Source: Spirochaetaceae bacterium | GTDB lineage: Bacteria > Spirochaetota > Spirochaetia > DSM-27196 > SKKC01 | NCBI GenBank assembly: GCA_007128315.1 | Contig: SKXQ01000054.1 | Coordinates: 1-64,000, forward strand | Direction of reading: 5' to 3' | Length of the DNA stretch: 64,000 nt | Shown here: piece after piece, positions 9,735 to 20,506 of the stretch | Layout of the letters: each line of letters opens with the position of its first letter | Position numbering within the stretch: the stretch's first letter is position 1 | Translations under genes and position numbers: made by a program | The notes under the pieces: model-generated | Database searches by the model: none | What the model saw: only the letters and a program-made list of their open reading frames with translations | What the model was told of the DNA's origin: nothing

Positions 9735-10796
9735 ATGAGTAAACCAACCATTGCCGTTTTCGACACCAAGAGTTACGACCAGCAGTTTTTCAATATGACA
9801 AACGCCGACTACGGATTCGATCTGCGCTATTTCGAGTTCCGGGTCACCAAAGAGAACGCAGTCGTCACCGAAGGCGCGGACTGTGCATGCGTTTTTGTCA
9901 ACGATCAGGTTACTCCCGAGATCGTCGATGTTTTCGCATCCCGTGGAGTCAAGTTACTCGCTCTGCGCAGCGCCGGGTATAATCACGTCGATCTCGACGC
10001 GTTAAAAGGAAAGCTCGATATCGTCCGTGTTCCAGCGTACTCACCACACGCCGTCGCCGAACACGCACTGGCCCTCATGCTTACCCTGAACCGTAAGACG
10101 CATCGGGCGTACAACCGCACCCGTGACAGTAACTTTGCAATCGCCGGCCTGCTCGGTTTTGACATGTACGGCAAGACCGCCGGCGTCATCGGGACCGGGC
10201 AGATCGGGCGGATAATGGCCGAAATTCTGCGAGGCCTGCAAATGAAGGTTATCGCGTACGATCCCTACCCGAATAAGGAGTGGGCGGAGAAATGGAATGT
10301 CGAGTACATGAAACTGAGCGAGCTGTATCGGCAGAGTGATGTCGTCAGTCTTCACTGTCCACTCACCCCCGAGAACATCTATATGATCAATCGTGCCTCG
10401 ATCAGCCAGATGAAACCCGGTGTCATGATCATCAACACCGGACGAGGCAAGCTGATTCGCACCGAAGACCTGCTCGAAGCGCTCCGCTCTGGCCGGGTCG
10501 GATCCGCCGGACTGGATGTGTACGAAGAAGAGACGGTCTATTTTTTTGAGGATCACTCCTCGAACATCGTTACCGACGACAATCTGCTACGGCTGCTCGC
10601 TTATCCGAATGTTCTCGTGACCAGCCACCAGGCCTTTTTTACCCGGGAAGCGCTGACAAATATCGCCGGTGTGACGTTAGAGAATATCAGGACGTATTTC
10701 GAGGAGGGCAGGATCGAGAACGGAATTCCGGACTTCGACGCGGGTACAGGCCGGCTCCAGAAGGACCAGAAGAAGGAACAGAAGTCAGACGCCTGA
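9735..10796 (+). CDS. ldhA: D-lactate dehydrogenase-type 2-hydroxyacid dehydrogenase
   Basis: Rossmann motif GVIGTGQIGRIMAEIL, LRSAGYNHVDLDALK, SLHCPLTPENIYMINR; ATG 9735 preceded by GGAGGAG; the upstream part of the 408-aa ORF overlaps the T-box and is not supported. Confidence 0.92.
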   Translation: MSKPTIAVFDTKSYDQQFFNMTNADYGFDLRYFEFRVTKENAVVTEGADCACVFVNDQVTPEIVDVFASRGVKLLALRSAGYNHVDLDALKGKLDIVRVPAYSPHAVAEHALALMLTLNRKTHRAYNRTRDSNFAIAGLLGFDMYGKTAGVIGTGQIGRIMAEILRGLQMKVIAYDPYPNKEWAEKWNVEYMKLSELYRQSDVVSLHCPLTPENIYMINRASISQMKPGVMIINTGRGKLIRTEDLLEALRSGRVGSAGLDVYEEETVYFFEDHSSNIVTDDNLLRLLAYPNVLVTSHQAFFTREALTNIAGVTLENIRTYFEEGRIENGIPDFDAGTGRLQKDQKKEQKSDA

Positions 10797-10824
10797 TCGG
10801 ACCTTACCTGTCAGTCCGCGCGCA

Positions 10825-12984
10825 TCAGTGCGGCACAGCGTCCACAAGGACGACGGTCGTACGCGCAGGGACCCTGTAGCTGAGACCGCTGATCTCCGGG
10901 CGTTGTTCGGCGGGGAAGATATCGGCGGGCGGTTCGGCTGCGGTGTCGAGCACGAGTCGCCACGTTCGCCCGGCCGAAGGCAGAATCACATCACGGTCTA
11001 TTGTCGTGGCGTTGAACACGAGAAACAGATCGTCCGAAAGTCGACCGTCGGTCTCCACCTCGGTGCCGTCGATGAGCACGCAGAGGCAACCGTCGGCAGT
11101 ACGCCAGTCTACCGGCCTGCCTTCAGAGTCGAGCCAGGTAACGTCGGTCAGCATGCTGCCACTTGTATCGCGTCCCGTGAAAAACTCATCTCTGAGCAAC
11201 ACCGGTTGGCTCCGTCTGAACTGAATCAGCTCTGAAACGAAACGGACAAGGGGGGCGTTGCGCTCGAGTAGTCCGTGATCGAGCCAGGACAGCTCGTTAT
11301 TCTGGCAATATGCATTGTTGTTACCTTTCTGGCTTCGTCGCATCTCGTCGCCGGCGCTGAGCATTGGCGTTCCGATCGAAAGGAACAGCGTCGCGAGCAT
11401 GTTTCTGATCTGCCGGTTTCGTACAGCGGCAATCACCGGAACGAGCGTTTCACCTTCAATACCGTAGTTGTAGCTGTATTCGCCGTTATGACCGTCGTGC
11501 CCGCCCTCGCCGTTGATTTCGTTGTGTTTGTGCGAATAGCTCACCAGATCGTTCAATGTAAATCCGTCGTGACTGCATATGAAGTTAATGCTATGGAACG
11601 GCTTTCTTCCACCCTCGTGATACAGGTCCGCACTTCCCGAGAGGCGGGTAGCAAAGTTTCCGGTCAGATTCGGGTCCCCGCGCCAGAATCGGCGAACGTC
11701 GTCGCGGTAGCGGTCGTTCCACTCCGCCCAGCGAGTACCGGGAAACTTCCCGACCTGATAAGCTCCACCAGCGTCCCAGGCTTCCGCGATTATCTTCGCG
11801 TCGCGCAACATGGGGTCTTCCGCTATGCGGTCAAGAAGCGGCGGATCCTCCATGAGTACGCCCTGTTGGTCACGACCAAGTATCGACGCGAGATCAAAGC
11901 GGAATCCATCGACGTGCATGTCGACGACCCAGTACCGGAGGCAGTCCAGTATAAAGGTCCTTACGACAGGCGCGTTGCAGTTAAGGGTATTGCCGCAGCC
12001 TGAATAGTTCCGGTAGTAACGAGGATCGTCTTCGAGCTGATAATAAAGACTGTTGTCGAGCCCCTTGAAACTCAAGGTCGGACCGAGTTCATTGCCTTCA
12101 CCGGTATGATTAAACACAACGTCCAGGATGACCTCAATCCCGGCTCGATGCAGCTCCCGAACCATGTACTTGAACTCACTGACAACCGCCCCCGGGCTTC
12201 GGTCAGCGGCGTAGCGCGCCGCCGGTGCGAAAAACGCGATTGTGTTGTAACCCCAGAAGTTCTTGAGCGCTTCGCCGGTTTCGGGGTTATAACGGGGATT
12301 CTCATTCGGATCGAACTCGTGCACCGGAAGAAGCTCGAGACTCGTGATCCCCAGCTGCCGAAAATAGGGAATCATTTCGACAATACCCATGAAAGTCCCG
12401 GGGTGTGTGACAGTTGCGCCGGGGTGTCGGGTAAGACCGACTGTGTGCACCTCATATATCACGCACTCGCGCAGCGGATACTTCAAAGGCCTGTCGCCCT
12501 GCCAGTCAAACTCGTCGTCCACAACAATGCACTTTGGTACGTGGGAAAGATTCCCCTGTTTCGATGCTTCCAGATCAAGCCGCGGGGACGATCGATCGTA
12601 ACCCACCGAATAGCCTATGGTTTCGCTGACCGTGAGCGCCTGTGCGTAGGGATCAAGCAGACCGAGTTTCGGATTGAACCGCTGTCCGGATTCAGGGTCG
12701 TAGGGGCCGTCAACACGGTACAGATAGAAGGTACCGGTTCCGCATCCAGTAACGCGGCAGTACCACACGTCGCCAACCTTGTTCGTGTCAGGATCGAAGG
12801 GAATCTCAACATCCGGCTCAATATCATCCGGATGCTCAAATAGCAGAAGCGAAACCGCGGTTGCGTGGCGACTCACTACAGCGAACTGCACGCTGTCTCC
12901 CGAAGGAAACGCCCCATACTGAGCTGGCCTTCCCGGGTCCGTGGCGTACACGGATCCGGACCTGCCGACGAATCTGCGTGTCAT
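10825..12984 (-). CDS. glgX: glycogen debranching enzyme GlgX
   Basis: 719 aa; VILDVVFNHTGEGNELGPTLSFKGLDNSLYYQL, VDGFRFDLASILGRD, IIAEAWDAGGAYQVG, FICSHDGFTLNDLVSY, SAGDEMRRSQKGNNNAYCQNNELSW. Confidence 0.95.
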   Translation of the reverse strand: MTRRFVGRSGSVYATDPGRPAQYGAFPSGDSVQFAVVSRHATAVSLLLFEHPDDIEPDVEIPFDPDTNKVGDVWYCRVTGCGTGTFYLYRVDGPYDPESGQRFNPKLGLLDPYAQALTVSETIGYSVGYDRSSPRLDLEASKQGNLSHVPKCIVVDDEFDWQGDRPLKYPLRECVIYEVHTVGLTRHPGATVTHPGTFMGIVEMIPYFRQLGITSLELLPVHEFDPNENPRYNPETGEALKNFWGYNTIAFFAPAARYAADRSPGAVVSEFKYMVRELHRAGIEVILDVVFNHTGEGNELGPTLSFKGLDNSLYYQLEDDPRYYRNYSGCGNTLNCNAPVVRTFILDCLRYWVVDMHVDGFRFDLASILGRDQQGVLMEDPPLLDRIAEDPMLRDAKIIAEAWDAGGAYQVGKFPGTRWAEWNDRYRDDVRRFWRGDPNLTGNFATRLSGSADLYHEGGRKPFHSINFICSHDGFTLNDLVSYSHKHNEINGEGGHDGHNGEYSYNYGIEGETLVPVIAAVRNRQIRNMLATLFLSIGTPMLSAGDEMRRSQKGNNNAYCQNNELSWLDHGLLERNAPLVRFVSELIQFRRSQPVLLRDEFFTGRDTSGSMLTDVTWLDSEGRPVDWRTADGCLCVLIDGTEVETDGRLSDDLFLVFNATTIDRDVILPSAGRTWRLVLDTAAEPPADIFPAEQRPEISGLSYRVPARTTVVLVDAVPH

Positions 12985-13730
12985 GCTCCGAGAAACTCGC
13001 GAATAGCGCCGACCGTTTCGTCAGGGGACTCCGCGTGAACCCAGTGGCCGGCGGACTCGATGCAGTGTTCGTGTATCGCCGGTGCGAGGTCACGCATGGC
13101 GCTCCGGGCTTCCGGTGACGCATACGAGGAGCGACCCCCGTACAGCAACATCACGGGTGCGCTGATAACGCCTTTCTCATAAGGCCAGTCGAGGATGTGT
13201 GTGTAATCACCGTGGATGAGGGGAACGTTGAGTTTCCAGCGGGCACTTCGCGCATCGTAGCTTTTCAGTAGAAATCCGCGGACAGCCGCCTCGGGAATGT
13301 ACTCGGCGAGAACAGCATCCGCTGCAGTGCGCCGATCCGGGGCTTCCTCCGAAACCGCCTGCATGCCTTCGAGTATGCGGATATGACTCGGCTCGTAACG
13401 GACAGGGCAGATATCGACCACGACAAGCGAACGAACGAGTTCGGGGTAATCAAGCGCGAGGGCCATCGCGACTTTACCGCCCATACTGTGCCCGATCAAG
13501 TGTACCGGCTCGCGTTCGCCGAGAAAAGCGGCGGTTTCCGACGCCATTACCGGATACTGCATCGATGTCCCGTGAGGCGAGTCGCCGTGATTCGGCATAT
13601 CCGGCAGGATTACGTGAAAATCCCGACTGAGCTCGCGAGCCGGTGTAAGCCAGTTGTCTCCGGATCCGAAAAGCCCGTGCAGGATGACTACGGTGTCACC
13701 GCTGCCGAGCTCCTGATAGTGAAGCGTCAC
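12981..13730 (-). CDS. alpha/beta-hydrolase (YbfF-type esterase)
   Basis: HGLFGSGDNW, HSMGGKVAMALALDYPE nucleophile elbow, SAGHWVHAESPD. Confidence 0.9.
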   Translation of the reverse strand: MTLHYQELGSGDTVVILHGLFGSGDNWLTPARELSRDFHVILPDMPNHGDSPHGTSMQYPVMASETAAFLGEREPVHLIGHSMGGKVAMALALDYPELVRSLVVVDICPVRYEPSHIRILEGMQAVSEEAPDRRTAADAVLAEYIPEAAVRGFLLKSYDARSARWKLNVPLIHGDYTHILDWPYEKGVISAPVMLLYGGRSSYASPEARSAMRDLAPAIHEHCIESAGHWVHAESPDETVGAIREFLGA

Positions 13731-13759
13731 CTCGAACCTCGTTTCTGACCATCAGGTGA

Positions 13760-14860
13760 TCAGTGTTTCCTCCGCTTGCGCGATCGGGTCTCGCCCGGTC
13801 GTACCGACTGTGCAGCCTGTTTCTGCCGACGAATTTCCTCTTTGAGGGCTTCAGTCTCCGCAGCGTCCACGATCACTTTCTCGCGGCCACGGTCAGCACC
13901 ACCGTCTTGGGACGCAACCGACTGCGTACGTGACGCATCGGAGCTGACTTTCGAACGACCGCGTTTCTGCAGCGCAAGAAGCGCTGGTGACGCAACGCCG
14001 ATCGACGAATAGGTACCGACTATGACACCAACCATGAGGGCAAGCGCGAAGTCCTGAATGGTTCCCGTCGAGAACACAAAGATGGCGAGAACGGCAAGGA
14101 GCGTGGTAATCGACGTGATCAGCGTTCGTGTCAGACTCTGTGTGATACTCGTGTTAATGACGTGCGCGAAGCGGGTCCCACGCATCAGCGTTTCGTTCTC
14201 CCGGATCCGGTCAAAAATAACGATCGTATCGTTAAGGGAGTACCCGACGACCGTCAGTACCGCTGCCACAGTCGCCGTGGAAACCTCGATCTGGAATGCG
14301 CCGATGAATCCGAGCAGAACGATAACATCGTGAATAATGGGTAGAATCGAACTGATCGCGTACGCAAAACGAAAACGTATCCATACATACGCGAGAATCA
14401 GAAGAAAGGCGACCGTAGTGAGCCAGAACGCCTGCTGGGCGAGCGTCGCGGAGAACTGCGGTCCGACCAGGGCCGATTCTTCTTCAATAATCGCGTTCGA
14501 TCCGAATCGTTCCCGAAGCACGTCGAGAAGATCGTTCTGTATCGTCGCGGTGAAGTCCTCGTCAGTACCATCGTCGATCACACGGATACTGAAGCGTTGC
14601 TCGCCGTCAGTTCCGACCGACTGCACGGCGACCCCGTCGATTCCGCTCAGTGCCGATCGCACATCCTGGAGTGTGGCCGAGGAAACGGTTGGATCAATCG
14701 CGACCTGCTGCCGGAGCCCTGCCTGAAAATCCACGCCGAGATTAAAACCGCCCTGAGCGACCGTGCCGGCGATACCGGCGACAATCACGAGCGACGACAC
14801 GATCAGAAAGATGAACCGTGCCTTCAGAAAATCGATTGTTCGAGTCATTTGATACCCCAT
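13760..14860 (-). CDS. secF: protein translocase subunit SecF
   Basis: NLGVDFQAGLRQQVAID, GYSLNDTIVIFDRIREN, INTSITQSLTRTLITSITTLLAVLAIF. Confidence 0.95.
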   Translation of the reverse strand: MGYQMTRTIDFLKARFIFLIVSSLVIVAGIAGTVAQGGFNLGVDFQAGLRQQVAIDPTVSSATLQDVRSALSGIDGVAVQSVGTDGEQRFSIRVIDDGTDEDFTATIQNDLLDVLRERFGSNAIIEEESALVGPQFSATLAQQAFWLTTVAFLLILAYVWIRFRFAYAISSILPIIHDVIVLLGFIGAFQIEVSTATVAAVLTVVGYSLNDTIVIFDRIRENETLMRGTRFAHVINTSITQSLTRTLITSITTLLAVLAIFVFSTGTIQDFALALMVGVIVGTYSSIGVASPALLALQKRGRSKVSSDASRTQSVASQDGGADRGREKVIVDAAETEALKEEIRRQKQAAQSVRPGETRSRKRRKH

Positions 14861-16578
14861 CCGATGCTCAGCTTTGACCGACCGAGAACATCCGTTGCAA
14901 AATCATACGCAAGCCTCGAAACGAACAGTGCCGTGAACATTGAGCTGACAATACCGACGGCCAGTGTGACGGCAAAACCCTGTATGGGTCCCGTGCCAAG
15001 CTGACTCAGGAAAATTGCCGCGATAAAGGTCGTCACGTTCGCGTCGAGAACGGAAGACAGGGCTTTTCCGAAACCCGCTGCCACGCTCGCCTTGGCGCTC
15101 TTACCGAGCCGGTATTCCTCTTTAATCCGTTCAAACACGATAACGTTGGCGTCGACCGCCATACCGACCGTCAGGATGATACCTGCAATGCTGGTCAGCG
15201 TAAGCGTCAGGTTGAAGACCGACAGTATTGCAGTGATGAAAAACAGATTCAGGAGCAGAATCAGATCCGCGAGAAGTCCTGCACCCTTGTAATACAGGGC
15301 CATGAAAAGCACAACCAGGCTGAATCCGAGAATGATAGCCTGCAATCCTGACTGAATAGCGTCCTCGCCGAGGGACGCCCCGACGACCTGCTGATTCTGA
15401 ACACGCAGGTCTATGGGAAGCGCTGCGGTACGGAGTACCCGGGCCAGATCGTTCGCCTCGTCAAAATTGAATCCGCCGTCAATGCGGACCTGTCCGGTCG
15501 GTATTTCTTCGCGGATATTTGCGTAGGCTCTCACGTTCCGGTCCATGACAATGGCCATGGAGTTACCGACGTTGTCGCGTGTCAGCCGGCGAAAGAGGTT
15601 TGCGCCCTGACCGTCAAGGACGAAATTTACAACGGGTTGCTGCGTGATCTGATCACGACCAACCTGCGCCTCGGAAATGTAGGCACCATCAAGTCCGAAT
15701 TCTTCCAGATCCTCGTAGATCGCGATGTATCGCACGAACTGGTCAAGCCCGTACTGATCGCGCTGGACGTACGGGCGCACGACCGTTCCGGCGGGAATAA
15801 AGTCCGGAAGCGCGTCCCGCTCCGGATTCCAGCCCGGATTCTGACGCTGCCAGGCTATGAGTTCGTCGGTGGCATCGTCGTTGACAATGTGAAAGTTGAG
15901 GGAGCCCCGCCCCTGCAGGAAGGACTCTACCCTTCCGCGGTCATCATCGCCGGGGATCTCGATATTAATGAGGTTTCCTTCCTGGCGCCGGATCTGCGGT
16001 TCGGTAACACCGAACTGGTCGATGCGGTTCCGGAGTATCTCGATTGCAAGGTCGACCGCATCGTCAAGCTCGTCGTCGGTCGGCGTACGCCCGAGTCGCT
16101 CTGCGAGACTATCAGAATCGGCACTCAGCGTCACGCTGACGCCACCCGAAAGATCAAGACCGAGCTCGATGATCCTGTTTCGCATCGATCTGAGACGCTG
16201 TACGTAGTCCCGATGGTACGATTCGATCGCCTCGAACGCACGCGCCTCGGAGGTGAAGCTCGCAAGAGCTTCCCGTGCGGTCCAGCGATCTGGCTGGTCC
16301 ACCCCCAGAGCGCGCCTGTTCGCCCGGGCAAGCTCGATGACATACTCGTACTGCGGGGGAACATCGGCGTCCGCGTCCGACCGGACCGCTTCCGCGAGAC
16401 CCTGCAGTGCCGCACGGGCATTACCCTGTGCATACTGCTGTATCTCTATGCGACTGCTTGCAGCGAGCGTCTGCTCTTCATCGGACAGAACAAAGTACCA
16501 CCGGATGGTCGGAGACAAAAAAACTCCGCCAACAACGACGAAGAAGAGAACAATCAAAAATCTAAATCGCTTACTCAT
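14845..16578 (-). CDS. secD: protein translocase subunit SecD
   Basis: LGLDLSGGVSVTLSAD, IEILRNRIDQFGVTEPQIRRQ, GMAVDANVIVFERIKEEYRLGKS. Confidence 0.96.
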   Translation of the reverse strand: MSKRFRFLIVLFFVVVGGVFLSPTIRWYFVLSDEEQTLAASSRIEIQQYAQGNARAALQGLAEAVRSDADADVPPQYEYVIELARANRRALGVDQPDRWTAREALASFTSEARAFEAIESYHRDYVQRLRSMRNRIIELGLDLSGGVSVTLSADSDSLAERLGRTPTDDELDDAVDLAIEILRNRIDQFGVTEPQIRRQEGNLINIEIPGDDDRGRVESFLQGRGSLNFHIVNDDATDELIAWQRQNPGWNPERDALPDFIPAGTVVRPYVQRDQYGLDQFVRYIAIYEDLEEFGLDGAYISEAQVGRDQITQQPVVNFVLDGQGANLFRRLTRDNVGNSMAIVMDRNVRAYANIREEIPTGQVRIDGGFNFDEANDLARVLRTAALPIDLRVQNQQVVGASLGEDAIQSGLQAIILGFSLVVLFMALYYKGAGLLADLILLLNLFFITAILSVFNLTLTLTSIAGIILTVGMAVDANVIVFERIKEEYRLGKSAKASVAAGFGKALSSVLDANVTTFIAAIFLSQLGTGPIQGFAVTLAVGIVSSMFTALFVSRLAYDFATDVLGRSKLSIGWGIK

Positions 16579-16673
16579 ACCTAGGTCACTCCAGACGAGC
16601 GTGAGGAATCAAACAGTTACCGACGGCACCGTGCGGGGCTTTGTCAGAAAACCTGGGGGGAACGGGTTCCCGA

Positions 16674-17063
16674 TCAGGCCTCTGAATCGTCTTCCTGAGG
16701 ATCCGTTTCTGCGTCTTTTTCTTTCGACGCTTTAATCTTGGGCTTCTTCTCTAGCAGGGAACTGACCGCCGAGCGGGAAAGCTCGAGCTTGGTCGTGTCA
16801 TCTACTTTCACGACAACAGTATCATCCTTGATGCTGAGTATCGTACCGCGAATACCACCAATGGTAGTAATTCGATCTCCCTTCTTCAGCGCGTCGAGCA
16901 TTTTCTGCTGCTCTTTCTGCCGCTTGTTCTGCGGACGAATGATCAGCAGATACATGATCAGAAAAACGAGTCCGAAGGTTACAAGGGTGAACATGAGCTG
17001 CCCACCACCGGCTCCTGCAGGGGCTGCCTGCAACACCGGTAAACGTTGCCACATTAATTCCAT
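16674..17063 (-). CDS. yajC: preprotein translocase subunit YajC
   Basis: FLIMYLLIIRPQNKRQKEQQKMLDALKKGDRITTIGGIRGTI; immediately upstream of secD. Confidence 0.95.
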   Translation of the reverse strand: MELMWQRLPVLQAAPAGAGGGQLMFTLVTFGLVFLIMYLLIIRPQNKRQKEQQKMLDALKKGDRITTIGGIRGTILSIKDDTVVVKVDDTTKLELSRSAVSSLLEKKPKIKASKEKDAETDPQEDDSEA

Positions 17064-17097
17064 AGGTGATTATCCTTGATTGGCCAAGATTTTAGAC

Positions 17098-17127
17098 ACG
17101 CTACCATAACGCCTTTTCAGGCGTCAA
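17098..17127 (-). promoter_or_regulatory. putative promoter of yajC-secDF
   Basis: TTGACG (17127-17122), 18-nt spacer, TAGCGT (17103-17098). Confidence 0.45.
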
Positions 17128-17138
17128 GTTACGAGACA

Positions 17139-17432
17139 TCAGACGAGCATGACCCTGTTTACATTATCGGGAACCGTTGTGACACCAAAAAGCCGTTTCA
17201 GCCGGTCGACGCTGACCGGACCGAGGCCCGACACAGCTCCGAAACGTTCGCTGAACACCTGCAGTTCCGCTTCGTCTCCGCTGTATAAAGCAGAACAGAA
17301 AGCTGCTCGATGTAAACCTTCCCTGAACAGCTCATCGGTACCGAGACTGCCGTACTGCTTTCGGGCGGTACGATCAACCATGGCGGTGCTGCCCTGATAC
17401 CCGATGGTGAACACAAAATCTTCTCGCTTCAT
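17139..17432 (-). CDS. hypothetical protein, 97 aa
   Basis: ORF between groEL and yajC on the same strand; no motif I recognise. Confidence 0.5.
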   Translation of the reverse strand: MKREDFVFTIGYQGSTAMVDRTARKQYGSLGTDELFREGLHRAAFCSALYSGDEAELQVFSERFGAVSGLGPVSVDRLKRLFGVTTVPDNVNRVMLV

Positions 17433-17483
17433 ATCGCACCTGTATAATCGCAGGATACGAGCTCAGTGTCGACCTGCGATCCG

Positions 17484-17518
17484 AAAAAAACGACGCCCGG
17501 CGTGTTGCCGGGCGCGTC
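17484..17518 (-). terminator. intrinsic terminator downstream of groEL
   Basis: minus strand GACGCGCCCGGC-AACAC-GCCGGGCGTCGTTTTTTT. Confidence 0.9.
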
Positions 17519-17576
17519 GCATGCCCCGTCGCCGTGTGACGACGGGTTTATACATCTATCGGTACACGGACGTTTC

Positions 17577-19314
<1,738 letters not shown>

Positions 19315-19369
19315 GTGTAAAATACACGGAAACGCGTTGAGAATCAACACGAATTTACAAAGGTGATGA

Positions 19370-20506
19370 TCAAAGTAGTTCGGACGATTCAGCGGGGAGA
19401 TACACGGTAAAGGTCGTACCTGTACCGGGAACGGTTTCGACGTTTATGGTACCCGCGTTCCGCTCGACGTATTCGGCCACAAGCACAAGCCCGAGCCCGG
19501 TACCGATCTCCCCCCCCGTGCCCTTGCGCTGAACCTTGCGATCGGACCGAAAGAGGTAGGGCAGGTCCTCGTCAGATACCCCGACTCCGGTATCCTCGAC
19601 CGCGACGCACACGCCGTCGCCTTCACGGTGGGAGGACACCGACACGGCACCACCCGGCGGCGTGAACTTTACCGCGTTGTTGATCAGATTACGAAACGCG
19701 CTCGAGATCATGTTCGCGTCCGCATGAGCAACGTGTGAGGGATGGACATTACAGGTGAGCGCCACGCCTTTCTCCCCGGCAGCGGAGCTGAACAGATCGA
19801 TGGCCATTTCAACCACGCTGCGCAGATGCACCGGGGCGGGACGAGGCATCAGAAGCTGTTGCTGCAGCATGGCCCACTGCAGGAGGTTTTCGAGAAGGGC
19901 GACGCCGCGACCGGCGCTGCGATGCAGTTCGGAAGCAATTTTCCTGAGTGTTTCGATTTCGAGGTCTTCGGCGTTTTCTTCGAGCAGGCGCGAGGCGCCG
20001 AGAAAGCCGGTGAACGGCCCACGAAGATCGTGTGCGATTATGGAGAAAAACCGGTCCTTCGTCGCGTTCAGCTCTGCAAGCATTTCGCGCTGTTTCTTGA
20101 TCGTGAGGTGTGCTTCGACCCGCGCGAGAACCTCATCCTGCTGGAAGGGCTTGGTAATATAGTCAACGCCTCCGGCTCTGAACCCCTCGATCTTGTCCCC
20201 GGTGGACGCAAGTGCGCTGATGAAAATCACCGGCACATCCCGGGTTACCGGGTTTTCCTTGAGTCGGCGGCAGATTTCAAACCCGCTTATGTCGGGAAGC
20301 ATCACGTCGAGAAGGATAAGATCGGGCGGCTCGTCTTCGACCAGAGGAATAACGGCGTTTCCGTCCTGCGCAACGAGAACACGATAGCCCTTCCGATCGA
20401 GGTGATTGTAGAGCACCCCGAGATTCGCCGAATTATCGTCGACGATTAGCAGCCGCGACGATGCGCGATCTTCACGATTCATCTGATTCCTCCGGCAGCC
20501 GCTCAT
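19370..20506 (-). CDS. response regulator/histidine kinase hybrid (REC-HisKA-HATPase)
   Basis: LLIVDDNSANLGVL...LILLDVMLPDISGFEICRRLKENP (REC), FFSIIAHDLRGPFTGFLGASRLL (H-box), FRNLINNAVKFTPPGGAVSV, VEDTGVGVSDEDLPYLF. Confidence 0.93.
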   Translation of the reverse strand: MSGCRRNQMNREDRASSRLLIVDDNSANLGVLYNHLDRKGYRVLVAQDGNAVIPLVEDEPPDLILLDVMLPDISGFEICRRLKENPVTRDVPVIFISALASTGDKIEGFRAGGVDYITKPFQQDEVLARVEAHLTIKKQREMLAELNATKDRFFSIIAHDLRGPFTGFLGASRLLEENAEDLEIETLRKIASELHRSAGRGVALLENLLQWAMLQQQLLMPRPAPVHLRSVVEMAIDLFSSAAGEKGVALTCNVHPSHVAHADANMISSAFRNLINNAVKFTPPGGAVSVSSHREGDGVCVAVEDTGVGVSDEDLPYLFRSDRKVQRKGTGGEIGTGLGLVLVAEYVERNAGTINVETVPGTGTTFTVYLPAESSELL